Origin: Trichoplax adhaerens
Lineage: Eukaryota > Placozoa > Uniplacotomia > Trichoplacea > Trichoplacidae
Reading direction: 5' to 3'
Assembly: GCF_000150275.1 (NCBI RefSeq)
Contig: NW_002060943.1
Location: 13,034,836-13,098,835 of the forward strand
DNA length: 64,000 nucleotides
Under the pieces are notes generated by a model. That model did no database searches. It was not told where the DNA came from and saw only the letters and a program-made list of their open reading frames with translations. This document shows, piece by piece, positions 12,705 through 24,222 of this stretch. A program made the position numbers and the translations under genes. Each line of letters begins with the position of its first letter. Position 1 is the stretch's first letter.

Positions 12705-14045
12705 ATGCCTTCGAAAGTAGCAATGCCAAGTTTGCAAACTCCGCATCTTTTGAATACCTCTACTGGAGGATTTAATCAACAGTCTCAGCGTAGACTTGCT
12801 CAAAGTGGTGATTATAGTAAGAATACCCGCGGTAAGTTTATCAATAATCATTTGATTACAATGCACAAAATTATCGCCTCCATGTATATTAAATACTGGT
12901 AGTCAAGTAATTTTGAAAAATAAACGCTTTGTAATTAAGGATAGTTCCAATCGACACATAATTTCTTGCAATAAGTCATAGAATCATAATATAAATATGA
13001 GGTATCCCTCTACTAATTTCATTGTTATTCATTTTTCAATGCTATGATGATAGAATATGCATCATCTAGTTCACTAGAACAGCTATGCCGAAAAATGGGC
13101 GCGTACTTTGATTGCTCAACTCAAAAGCTGGAAATTCCCCCTGATAAAAAGCCTCTATGTAATAAAACTCAATTTAAAAGGATGAGACGTTACTATTGGG
13201 GAATAACCCAACAAATACAACGCATCATGTCCCTGCAACCTAGTGTATATAAAGTAAATATCAACATTTCCAAAGTAAATCTTTACCGGCTACGACCCTA
13301 TATCTATATTAACCTTAAAAAATGCTTCTATTCAGTACCGTATCCAATCAATGTACCCCCAATGATAGTTTGTATTACAGAAACCGTTATTGGTCTTATT
13401 AAGCATAAGAACTACATGGGTAAACAAGTTGAAGATTATCTGCTGCAGTGCTGTGCCAGTCCATTAGCTTGTCGCAAATACTTGGTGCAAATTTGGGAGA
13501 TGTTACTGGAATCGTCATTTAGCGATCATGGTGTGGCCGATAATATTACCCAATTAGAATTAAAGGTACAACATAAAGATAACAGTGTTTTAGATTACGC
13601 CATGGCATGCTGTGCTGCCATGAAATATATTGACAATTATGTTCTGGAGAACTCGATTGAAACGAACGACATGCAGAAGGAGGGAAATATCCTTAAATGC
13701 AGCTTAGGCCAGCAAGAATACAAACTTGATGACATAAACATTCACTTGGAATCATCATCTCGACGTCTCTTGAAGGGATCTGACGATAATTCCAAAGAGC
13801 CAAATGTAGGCTCGACAAGTGAAGCAACTGCAAATCAGACTACAGAAGTTATCCATAAAGATGGAGTAGATATACCCAATACGTCGTCTAACAGTAATAT
13901 AAATAAAGACATTAGTCGTGTCAGTAACTTATCCGGAAAAATAGCAAAAAGGTCACGTCGAAGATCTACATTTGGCCGATGCTCAGCCACAGATAGAAGC
14001 AAGCTTTTCTTGCAGTTAACTGAAATGAAAAAGACCTTGATATGA
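12705..14045 (+). CDS. Two-exon gene of unknown family (372 aa)
   Basis: Exon 1 (12705-12831) starts at an ATG followed by a Ser/Thr/Gln-rich segment and ends at a GTAAGT donor. Exon 2 (13054-14045) follows an AG acceptor, and joining them gives one 372-residue frame. I do not recognise the protein. Residues about 43-230 look like a mostly helical globular domain with several Cys pairs (CCA, CCAA), a run of basic residues (QFKRMRRYYWG) and the segment LEQLCRKMGAYFDC. The rest is Ser/Asn/Thr-rich and probably disordered. It ends in a strongly basic KRSRRRSTFGR cluster that could be a nuclear localisation signal or a basophilic kinase site. There is no signal peptide or membrane segment. It converges with the VAT1-like gene at 15.3 kb. 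Coding status is supported by the long frame and the clean splice, not by homology. Confidence 0.75.
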
Positions 14046-15292
14046 CATATTGCAACTAATGGTAATGCTGTATAATGCTTTATACTCCTTTTTTATATCT
14101 CTAGGACTGCGGTGATCGCCATTGCCTCCTGTGTTGTTGCTCGTAGGACAGACATCTTCATCCTATAGCAAAATTTTGTCGATTCTTTATACCGTATTAG
14201 AATATTGTTTTGATTACGATGATGGCAATAGCTACTCTGTTGTGGGTTATAAGGCAAACTTTATATATAATTTTATTAGTCTGCATCTGATTACCAATCC
14301 ATCACTATCACTTTGTATTGTATGATATTGTAAATACTTGAATTACAGAAATTATAACCTGTTTTGACTTTTACAAGTTATTATTTATAAATCTTATTTG
14401 GCTTATTAAAAGGTTTAATGATTGATTAATCGATCCATCATGACAACGTCTGCTAGCACTAGCCTTCAATAACCTAAATGCCATAGTGAGATTCAAAAAT
14501 TTCCAGTAGATATCCTTATACGTATCATTTGAAGTTAATACTTGAACTATTCAAATATTAATTAACTATAACAAAATAGATGTATTAGAACTGGATGATT
14601 AACTATATATAGCCTAGTGCATAAATATTGTTGTACTTCAATAGTGCAGATATGAAGGTGAGAATTGAGAAGAGATCGAAGGGGGGATGAAAATCAATAT
14701 AATATCTACGCTGTAGAATAGACGTTAGAGTACTGTACTATGTGAGTAATAGGCTACCTGATTTACAATAGTTCCTATTAATTTGAACTTGGTCACTCAC
14801 TAGCCATAGCAATGGATGTGTGCATAGGTATCTATTTAATGTGTTAGCTTAAGTCAGAGCATAGCACTGCAGTAAATAGATACAACTTTATATTTTATTG
14901 GCTATCAATAAATCAGGATTGAATAGTGCACAAGAGAAAGCAAACGCAGAAATATCAGCTAGCGCAGTCAATATTGATTACTAGAATCTAATAAAAGTAG
15001 CTACAAAATAAATCTTCTGTCGTACCATCAGTAGCTAGGGTTACGGCTTGTTATAATTAATAGAACGGCTATAGAATATTATAGAATATTAGAATAGTGA
15101 CTAATAAATTTAAATCATTCTAACCAATAATTCTCAATCGAATAGAAAATATTCACTTACGAGTATACATTCAAAATCATCTTGACCTAAAAGTTAGTTA
15201 CTATAACGGTATAATTATGGAATGGAACTGTTATTACCAAACTTTAAAGTATCCTCACGAAAAAATGACAGATCGAAGACCATTATAAGTTT
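14046..15292. other. Convergent intergenic region
   Basis: Lies between the stops of the 12.7 kb gene (+) and the VAT1-like gene (-). A 67-codon open stretch at 14,122-14,325 is probably 3' UTR or chance. It reads TA-rich without recognisable motifs. Confidence 0.5.
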
Positions 15293-16594
15293 TTAGTTGT
15301 CATCGAGGACAATAGTTTCATGACCAGAAAACAATCCCTCCACCTTGGATAGAGTTGGAGTCTGGCAAATTTCTTTGGTGTCCGATCCACTACTTTCATC
15401 ACTTTGCTCGCGAGATTTTGCTCTAACTAACTCTTCCTCTTTGCTTGTCCTTGTATCCTCTTGCTGGAATTTGGACGAAGGTATTTCTTTCTGTTGCAGA
15501 TCAGGATCGATAATTTCTATCCTTCCTGGCATCCTGGTTGGTAATAATATGACCTTGCCTATAAATCTTTGCGAATGGATTCGCTCCATAGCAATGTTAA
15601 ATTCTTCTAGCGGATACATTGCATCAATCCTTGGTCGAACTACTCCTTCACTATATAATTTCAAGATATCATGCATGGCAGTCCGAACCCAATTGATACC
15701 GCTAGCATCCTGAACTAAATGCGTCAAGACAACACCACCAATCATTTTACAGTCCGCAATTAAAGTACTTAAATCTTGATGGAAAGTATTCCACCATTGC
15801 CTTGCAGCACCAAACCAAGTACGACTTTCTGCTGATCGTAAATTAGCACCGCCATACATAATATGTTTACCTAATCGTTTGGTTAAGAAATAATTCTTAC
15901 GATTATCGACACCTCTGTACGGATCCAAGACAATATCCACTCCATTAGGAGCAAATTGTCTAATGTCAGTAACATAATCTCTGGATTTGCTATCAACAAG
16001 ATAGTCATAGCCATGTTTTCGAGTGATAGATTGCCAAGAATGAGGGCAAGTTCCATATAATGTGACATGGGGTACAGTCTTGCATAACTGTCCAACGGCT
16101 AAACCAACATCATCGAATGCTTGATGACAGAGAATACTTTTACCTTCTTTCAGACCTCCATATTCAAATAATAAAAAATAGGCTGTCAGGTAGCTAATAG
16201 GTATAGCAGCAGCTTCTTCAAAAGTCATCCCATTAGGCATAGAAAAAACCCATCCTAAAGCTACTGAGACATATTCGCTCCAGCCACCAGACCAAGCTAT
16301 GCCAATAACGCGATCACCCACTTCAAAGCTAGAAACACCTTGGCCGCATTCATCAATCGTGCCAGCTACCTCCATGCCTAAAACGCATGGTGGTCGTATC
16401 GTCATGGATAGATTTAACCCTTGTCTGGCCAATATATCATGATTATTGATGCTGCATGCTTCTACCTTGATTAGGACATGGCCATTTTTGACATTGGATA
16501 ATTCTTTCCTTTGTAGTTTGATTTTATTAATACCACCATAGCCGGTTAAAACTAATCTCTTATTCGTTCTCTTGCTTGGAAAAGCTTCTGCCAT
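15293..16594 (-). CDS. VAT1/VAT1L-like MDR oxidoreductase
   Basis: An intronless 433-residue member of the zinc-independent medium-chain dehydrogenase/reductase group, closest in pattern to vertebrate VAT1 and VAT1L (quinone-oxidoreductase-like, vesicle or mitochondrial membrane associated). The N-terminal GroES-like part shows VEACSINNHDILARQG, PPCVLGMEVAGTIDE and FEVGDRVIG at about residues 44-97. The central part has EEAAAIPISYLTAYFLLFEYG, and the later part has GVDIVLDPY, HIMYGGANLR and RIHSQRFIGKVIL. The C-terminal ~70 residues form a Lys/Glu/Ser-rich tail, as in VAT1L. One feature is odd: where family members carry the glycine-rich AGGGVGQ nucleotide loop, residues 156-164 read CHQAFDDVG, so NADPH binding may be weakened or lost. 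The first ATG at 16,594 aligns with the family start. The lack of introns next to intron-rich neighbours could mean ancient retroposition. Confidence 0.9.
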   Translation of the reverse strand: MAEAFPSKRTNKRLVLTGYGGINKIKLQRKELSNVKNGHVLIKVEACSINNHDILARQGLNLSMTIRPPCVLGMEVAGTIDECGQGVSSFEVGDRVIGIAWSGGWSEYVSVALGWVFSMPNGMTFEEAAAIPISYLTAYFLLFEYGGLKEGKSILCHQAFDDVGLAVGQLCKTVPHVTLYGTCPHSWQSITRKHGYDYLVDSKSRDYVTDIRQFAPNGVDIVLDPYRGVDNRKNYFLTKRLGKHIMYGGANLRSAESRTWFGAARQWWNTFHQDLSTLIADCKMIGGVVLTHLVQDASGINWVRTAMHDILKLYSEGVVRPRIDAMYPLEEFNIAMERIHSQRFIGKVILLPTRMPGRIEIIDPDLQQKEIPSSKFQQEDTRTSKEEELVRAKSREQSDESSGSDTKEICQTPTLSKVEGLFSGHETIVLDDN

Positions 16595-16689
16595 TTCTGC
16601 AATATCTGTTGAATGCTGTCTTGGTTCATTGAATGCGAAAAAATCAGAAATTTCATATCGAGATAAATTTGCAAATTAAAGTTGGTTCT

Positions 16690-17340
16690 AATCTACATTA
16701 AGAAACGAAATACTAGACTTACAATAGAATGAAGAGGATACTAGGAGGGCGGTATTGGATAATTCAATTGAGATGAAATATCGTCTAGTTGCTACCTTAG
16801 TTAATTCTACGAAAGAAAAGGAAAATTAATTACAAGCTGTAGTTGTTATTTCAAGTTGGTTGTACAATATATGAAAATACTAGAAAGATGAATGAAAATG
16901 CTACCATAAGGGCATTATTGAATCATTACTGCGTAATAAATGGGGGGAGGGGGAAATAGCGCCCAGTTACTATTATGGCAATTTTTAGTGACAGAAAATA
17001 AGAATTAATTTCAAGGTTGTTATTTAAAGCTCATTCATGCACTCTATTAGAAAAATAAAATACCTAAAAGAGGAATGAAGAGGATACCAGAATGAGCGTA
17101 TTGGATGCGCAAAGATGTTAAAGTACATGAAATCGGAATGGAGACAAAAGATCGGCCAGTTTCTACCCTGGCTACTTTAATGGCAAGAAAAAGAGAGTTA
17201 ATTTCAAGATTGATTCCTTATTGAAAGTTCACTCTAGTACTCTACTAAGAAAAAGAATACCTAATATGCGTAGAGGAATGCAGTGGATAGCAGAATGATG
17301 GTATTGGATCGATGGTGTGTTAAGACTGGGCTATTTGATA
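16690..17340. repeat. Degenerate ~180 bp tandem repeat upstream of VAT1-like gene
   Basis: Three to four eroded units share pieces such as GAATGAAGAGGATAC, a TATTGGAT block and GTTAATTTCAAG. They start near 16,690, 16,860, 17,040 and 17,220. Directly upstream of the VAT1-like start codon. Confidence 0.6.
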
Positions 17341-18327
17341 GCTTAATTTAGACAAATCTATTCAATTTATTCTTAGATTTTAGTCTGCAATGGTAGCAGA
17401 GCGCTGTTACTACTGGTATGTTATGATCAATATATGCGCTGAAGAATAGAGTAAAGAAATAATATTGGATAAAGTGATTGATGATTTCATACATAAAAAG
17501 GATTGATATAACACCTTGTGCTTTTATAATAAACATCTATCCTGTGGGATTATCATGGAGGGAATCTTATTAATTGGTGAGATATCCAATCATTAGCGAA
17601 TAGTGTTGACGATATCTAGGCGTAAATGCCATCCAAATCGTTACTATTGCTTGTCCTTTAGTCAAGATTGGTTTCTTCTTTTACTATATTCTCATTCTCC
17701 TAGCCTAGGTGAAAAGTAATGGTGTCAAAAATAATGTGCAGCCTATTGGTCATTTCTTCTCATGGATGTGAATGTCTATAAGTAATAGTCATGTAGTATT
17801 TGATGCTCGAGCTTATCAATATGGAAGTGGTTTTCTTAGCCATTTCTCGCTAATTGTTATTATTTGACAATACCATCACTGGCTATCGGCCGCTTTCTGC
17901 TCTACCGATATTCCTTGTAGTCAAGAATTTTTCCTGTGCAACGTTAATGAGGAAATTTTATTTGTCTTTTCCTTGAAAATCACCCCAGACAATGTCATAC
18001 CTTACGTGCTATGCAGAACATGATCCAAAACGGTGTTTAGTTTGAATTAGTTTGAATTAGTCTAGCTTAAAGCAAATAGAATTAGTGGTCATGAGCTACA
18101 AGCCTATAACATTGTCATTGCGCACTGTTGTAGCTGTTAATTAATTGCCTTTCCTTAGATGAGATAGCATTAAGCCCATAAAAGTATGAGCAAAACATGA
18201 CGAGCGATATTCATGAATGAGAGTTGAATAACACTTTTCGTTAATGCATTTGCTCCTCTGATGCTGTCAAGACGAGCAAAGGATTATCTCATACGTATGG
18301 AATCATGCCCTAATTTATTCTAATGCT
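17341..18327. other. Intergenic DNA, nothing recognised
   Basis: AT-rich sequence without coding frames or RNA signatures that I can support. Confidence 0.5.
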
Positions 18328-18990
18328 GAGTATTTTGAACAGGAATATAAGTCGTTTACTTGAAATTCTAGCGGTAGCGATCCTAACCAGCTCTGACACA
18401 GAGTATTTTGAACCAGGAGATTAAAATCATTCAACTTGAAATTTAAAAGTGGTAGCAATCACAATCTCCTCCGAAAAGGCGTACTTTGAGCAAAGAAATT
18501 CAAATCGTTAACTTCAAATCCATGCGGCACCAGTAAAAGTGTATTACGGAATATTCAATTAATCCATGATGCTATTCCTTGTCCTAAAAAAGTGCAGAAA
18601 ATGCATCATGCAGCATTTCTTTATTTCCAGACTAGCATAACTAAATATAAAGCATCATATCATACTATGGAAGCCAAGGGTATTGAGCAAGAATTGCAGT
18701 GTTCTAATATCTATTTATCAATTCAATTAGTTATGAAGCATAAGAATGTCACCTCCATATGAGTTTTGTACTTGCCCTATACTGCATTAATGATATATGC
18801 TTGTAAAAGTACGTTATTTATTTGCAGCTGTGATCATTGAAGGCAATGATTACTACTGTGTAAGAGTTTTGTACCTCCTTAAGACGATATGGCGAGTAAT
18901 TATAGATGTCCATAAACGTACACTATTTATTTTCTTGGACGATCAATGCAGGCCATGATAAAGCATGCTACTTCATAAGGGTTTTGCACT
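18328..18990. repeat. Two blocks of degenerate tandem repeats
   Basis: Block one (about 18,328-18,540) holds three ~75 bp units, each starting GAGTATTTTGAAC or a variant and containing a (T/C)TTGAAATT...GCGGTAGC segment. Block two (about 18,755-18,990) holds two and a half ~115 bp units, each starting GAGTTTTGTAC or a variant and containing a GTAC(A/G)(C/T)TATTTATTT piece. Confidence 0.6.
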
Positions 18991-19020
18991 GTACTTCCAA
19001 AACTATATCAAATATATTAG

Positions 19021-19124
19021 CTATATATATATATATAATATATATATATATATATTACATATATGATATATATGTTATATATAGATTATATATATATATA
19101 TGTCAATATATATATATATATAAT
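19021..19124. repeat. TA microsatellite
   Basis: About 100 bases almost entirely of alternating T and A with occasional G or C interruptions. It encodes a meaningless Ile/Tyr-rich frame. Confidence 0.95.
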
Positions 19125-19144
19125 GTTCGCTAATAATAATATGC

Positions 19145-19703
19145 ATACGTATACATTATCTAGTAGTCCATGCATAATTTTTCTAGTAGTCCATAGACAA
19201 CTTTTCTACTAGTCCATGGTCGACTGCATAATCCCAGCCATCATTGAACAGGTCGTCCATGGAAATTTTTCTAGTAGTCCATGGACAACTTTCTACTAGT
19301 CCATGGTTGACTCCATAATCCTAGCTATCATTGAACAAGTCGTCCATGGTCAGACCAAGGACAACTTTTCTAGTATCCCATGGACAACTTTCTACTAGTC
19401 CATGGTCGACTCCATAATCCTAGCTATCATTGAACAAGTCGTCCATGGTCAGACCAAGGACAATTTTTCTAGTAGCCCATGGACAACTTTTCTACTAGTC
19501 CATGGTCGACTCCATTATTCCAGCAGACCATGGAAATTTTTCGAGTAGTCCATGGTCGACTGCATAATCCCAGCTATCATTGAACAAGTCGTCCATGGTC
19601 AGACCAAGGACAATTTTTCTGGTAGGCCATAGACAATTTTTCCAGTAGTCCATGCATAATTTTTCTAGTAGTCCTTGGACAACTTTTCTACTAGTCCATG
19701 GCC
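19145..19703. repeat. ~100 bp minisatellite rich in CCATGG
   Basis: About five imperfect units with a period of ~100 bp. Each contains the module TAGTCCATGGTCGACTCCAT, then ATCATTGAACAAGTCGTCC, then GACCAAGGACAA, then a CTAGTAG(T/C)CC stretch. The palindrome CCATGG recurs more than ten times. The array ends about 315 bp before the MEMO1 start codon. Confidence 0.92.
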
Positions 19704-20018
19704 ATTAGTCTGCCATGTCTATCCCAGTCTCTATAACTTCTGTTCCACCTCCAGTGGCGATGTCTATCTGGGCCAGGCCAGGACTCATGTCAGTACTACA
19801 GTCAATAGAATGTATCATGTAGTAGTGCGCTACAAGGGTATAGTACTGTGTTGGATCAAAAAGACTACCGTAGCCATAGTGATGCAAAGCATTATAGACT
19901 CGTCGACTGGAAAGGCTTGCGATCAAACCATTGAATCGGGTAGTAGCGCTGACATTGGCGTTAATAAACAAGGATCCATCGTCATTTCTTCTCGCTCAAG
20001 CATTTCTCCATTAGGATC

Positions 20019-23000
20019 ATGGCTCATCGTCAAGCAACCCACGCTGGCTCATGGTATAGTAGTTCAGGTGATGATGTATTGATATAGGATAGTCCACTAA
20101 TTTGGCGTATTTTTCAATGCATTCGACACGGTAGCCACGCTTGGCTATTGTCACTTTCTTCTCCACCATTTTCCACTCTATCCCAGCTCATCGTGCCTAT
20201 TGATCGTAAAAATTCTCTTCTACCATAAGGCAATTTCCCCTTCTACCTGTATGCCAGTCTTTGACTGTACATTATAGACTGAAAGACTTACTCTCATCCA
20301 CAGCTTGCTAGTAGTTGTTGTTTTTTTCCTCTCATTTCTTGGCCGTTTGGCAATATTACGATAATCAACGAAGTCATACTGTATGTAGACAGTTTTGAAT
20401 GAATAACTTGGACTACCATTTCACTGTTGAAATGATCCAAAAATCCTCATTCAACTTTTTGGTCTCTTGTTAATGGAATCTAGATGATGTAGACAGCAAG
20501 TAAAGCCTTTGAAATGAGCCACAGTGTAGATATCTACATGTAAGAGATTGATGAAGTTTTCATCGTTAAAGTAAACATTCCATTCCCTTTCTCTCTACTC
20601 CGTGGATGGGCTTTGTATTGGATCAAGTAACTTTCTTGCCCAAACAAAAGGAATCAATCCTCTATAGAACATGATACTCCAACAAAAAATAAGAGCCAGT
20701 CTAATAGCAGTAGAAGACTTCTGTTCTAAACTACCAAGAGTGATCTGTACTCTGAGAAGCCCCTTGTGCTATCCAGTCAACTGGGAACATTGACTTTGAG
20801 CATACTTGATTCCAACAAGATAGCGCTTATCCGGTCGAATAGGGTACGATACTGGTACAAATAGTACGAATAAAAGTTCAATGTTATGATGGAGATTGTA
20901 AATAGGATAGCACGCCATCAAGGTTAAAAAATCGTAAGACTGCTCGTTATGGCAGTAGTAAAAAGTAGTAATATCAATCAGCCACTTTAGGTTATGTAGG
21001 TACCCTTGCCAAGATGGGAAGGATCCTCAAAACTGACATAACTTGAGCCAATAACATAACGTTAGCCTAGCGTCATCATCATGGTTGATTTCGATAATTG
21101 CATACTGTACTGTATTAGAAAATCGATACTGTAAATGAAGATCTTGATAGTGTGGTACCATAGCTTGGCACATTAATTATGGCTATCTGTTTCCTGCTGT
21201 AGGATACTTTTACCAGTAAAACTACACATAGAGATAGACATGAGTGATGTATGAGCTTAGTATAGACCAGGGTACAAAAGAACTCAAATGAAACTTTTGA
21301 AAGGTTAATAGTTTCCCGATGAACCAGGACATGCTACATAAACCATAAGGCGATAGGTTTTTCCCAAATCATATTTGGCTTCACCGAAAACATGATCCAT
21401 CTACACTTTAAAGGTACATTACCGTAGGAAATAGTTTAAAATAATAATCAGGCTTCTTATAAAGAATTCGAGAATGTGACTGTATGATATTCTCTGCAGT
21501 AGAGAACCATTCTTAAATGTTAGTTATAGGAACAGTGAATGTAGTAGTAAATATTATTATTTACCCTAGATCGATCATCCGTTTTAAGCCATTCCCTATA
21601 CTAGATCAACTGATAGAAATGCGATCACGAACCTACGTACTATCATGAACTACCACTGTACCTTGATAGTATTTATAGCTAAAGTAGCATTGTCTCACTA
21701 ATATTCTATTTTTTATCTAACGGCTCATCCAATTTTCCCACATAGGCACTGAATTATCAAAACAACTAGGTGGTTGGTTATCCAAAGTTGCAAATGGCAA
21801 TACACCTGCTAAAGCGATCATTGCGCCGTAAGCAAATTAATAGTTGTTACTTTAAGGCTAGCAACGATATCATAGCGAAATAGTTATCGACTCAGGTCTA
21901 GTAATATGGATCGGAACAACGGTCAAGGTTATTGATCGTACATAATCTTAAATGGATCATAACGATACCAATCAATACCAAATGATATATAATCGTTAAA
22001 TGTAGTTATACAACTTGTAGTTCATACGAATTGGTCTTGTGTTCGTTATACTAGCAGCTAGCTGATAGGAAAGTACTGAATGCAATCATTTTTACTTCCT
22101 TGATAGTATAAATAGAAGTAGAAGAAGAGTTGGTCATTCATAACATGTTTGTTTATTACATACACTTGATCAATTGCAATGTGATAATCACTTTATTGCA
22201 TGTGCTGTATTTTAGGCATGCTGGCTATGCTTATTGTGGAGCTTGTGCAGCTTACGCTTATAAACAGATTGACCCAAGAGGAATGTAAGTTTGATGAAAT
22301 AGCACTTTTACAATTTTAAGAGATTGCCCCTATGACTACCATAATTCCAGTTTAGTCAACATGTGCAAGTCATCTATGAATTCTTAATAATAATGATAGT
22401 CCGAGTATTTTAGAAAAGTTAGCTAATATTGAGTAGGCAACTCCAAAGGTTAACAGTTCCGTTTGTAATGTTTGGTTACTCAAAGGCTGAAATGGCGACA
22501 GAATGATAGCATAAATCGTACTAAAAGTTTACGTCTATTTTCTTCTTTAAAATTGACAGCAAAAGAATATTCATATTAGGACCTTCACATCATTATTATC
22601 TGACCAAATGTGCAATAAGTATGACGAGTCAATGTAATACTCCTCTTTATCCACTGCAAGTCGATACCGAAAGTAAGCTTTGCTAGTCATTATTTCAATC
22701 GAGGCATAGACTGATTTTTCCCGTTTTATATAACAGTTAATAATCAGCTGTTAAAAACTGGAAAATTTGATAAAATGTCCAAAAGTGTTGACGAAGACGA
22801 GCATAGTATTGAGATGCACCTTCCATATATTGCTCAAGTCATGTCCAGGTTAGTTGGTCAAGATTAATAAAGATTTCATTAAAATAAACAATTGAACCTA
22901 ATGCAAAACTGATGCCCAAGATATTGCATTTCAATTCATAGTCGATTTAAAATCAACTTCAATAATAAACTATTTGACATTTATTATTTTCTATCAGTTA

Positions 23001-24222
23001 GTAGTGCATAAACATTGACTTTATCCTTGTATCCATAAAGCCGTATTATCTTATGGCAGCTACAATTATCTACAATCCACTGTTGACCTACTACAATTTA
23101 TCTTAACTGTGATTAAAACCATAAAAATTGTTTCTTGCGCTAGCCGCTCTCCGGATTCCTTTACAATTGTACCGATTCTAGTTGGTGCGCTTGGATATAG
23201 GGAAGAGCTGATGTACGGAGAAATTTTCAGTCAATACCTTGTTGATCCTGAGAATTTATTTGTCATCTCGTCGGACTTTTGTCACTGGGGTAAGTTTTAC
23301 TTTCTGTTTTCAATGGAACAGTATGCTACTATGCCAAACCTGATTATATAGCGTTCACTTCTCCTTTATGGACGTATAGAATTAATTTAAGTAGGATTAC
23401 GCAGACTTAATTTCGCAGACATCACTAGAGGGTTGTATTCAACAACCTAGCAGAGTTTTAATGTCGGGCGCAATTTTTTCAATATGTACAATAAATAAAA
23501 TTAGAAGAATACTAATTGTATTATGACCTACTGCAATATTCTAGGTAAAAGATTTAGGTTTACGTACTATGAAAAATCTCACAAGCATATATTTTCATCC
23601 ATTGAAGCCTTAGACAGAAAGGTACTTTTCAAAGAAGAGTAGAACACAGTTAAGATTAAATGCACGAAAATATACGTGTATAAGTACAATATAATACTGT
23701 AGTTTGAAAGTTTCCTACTTGCATTATTGGTATCGCTGATGTGAGTGTTATATACTGTAATTCGAAATCCAGCAATCACTAGATGTAGTCGGGTAGATTA
23801 AAGTTGGATAGGATTGAGCAACATGGCTGTCTTATCTAAAATTTAAATTTTATACTACAGGGAATGGACCTGATTGAACAACTGGATCCTGCTGGATTTC
23901 GTGAATACTTAGACAAGTATCAGAATACAATTTGTGGCCGGCACCCTATTGGTGTTCTGTTGCAAGTACGTATGATCATTCTGTAGCTACAGTAAACTAA
24001 GGCGATAGGGTAGCTGGCGCATTTATGAATGGATGCAGCCGTACTAGTCTTAATATTAATCATTTTCCTTTCTTTTTTTAGGCAATTGATGCCGTTAGGA
24101 AAAAGCAAAGGTCCAACATGAAAATGAGATTTTTAAATTATGCTCAATCGAGCCAATGTTTAAGTGCAAACGACAGCTCCGTTAGCTATGCTGCAGGAGT
24201 CTTTAATTTATCTACTTCGTAA
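20019..24222 (+). CDS. MEMO1: MEMO1 (mediator of ERBB2-driven cell motility 1)
   Basis: Nine exons: 20019-20067, 21746-21827, 22216-22284, 22560-22672, 22737-22848, 23144-23289, 23545-23621, 23861-23965, 24082-24222. All junctions are GT-AG, and the sum is 894 nt, giving 297 aa, the same length as the human protein. MEMO1 is a nonheme-dioxygenase-fold protein implicated in receptor tyrosine kinase signalling, cell migration and copper/iron binding. Exon 1 encodes [17 protein letters not shown], matching the family start. Conserved segments include IIAPHAGY (His45), [47 protein letters not shown] and the C-terminal NYAQSSQC...SVSYAAG. The His, His and Cys residues reported as metal ligands in the human protein are present. 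The first exon is tiny and followed by a 1.7 kb intron, so a plain ORF scan misses it. Confidence 0.97.

Noticed and set aside
19145-19703. CRISPR-like array
   Set aside because: The repeats are contiguous and imperfect without unique spacers, and the setting is an animal genome.
19675-20082. 135-codon plus-strand frame and an overlapping 88-codon minus-strand frame
   Set aside because: The plus frame begins inside the minisatellite and overlaps MEMO1 exon 1 in a different frame; the minus frame has no recognisable content.
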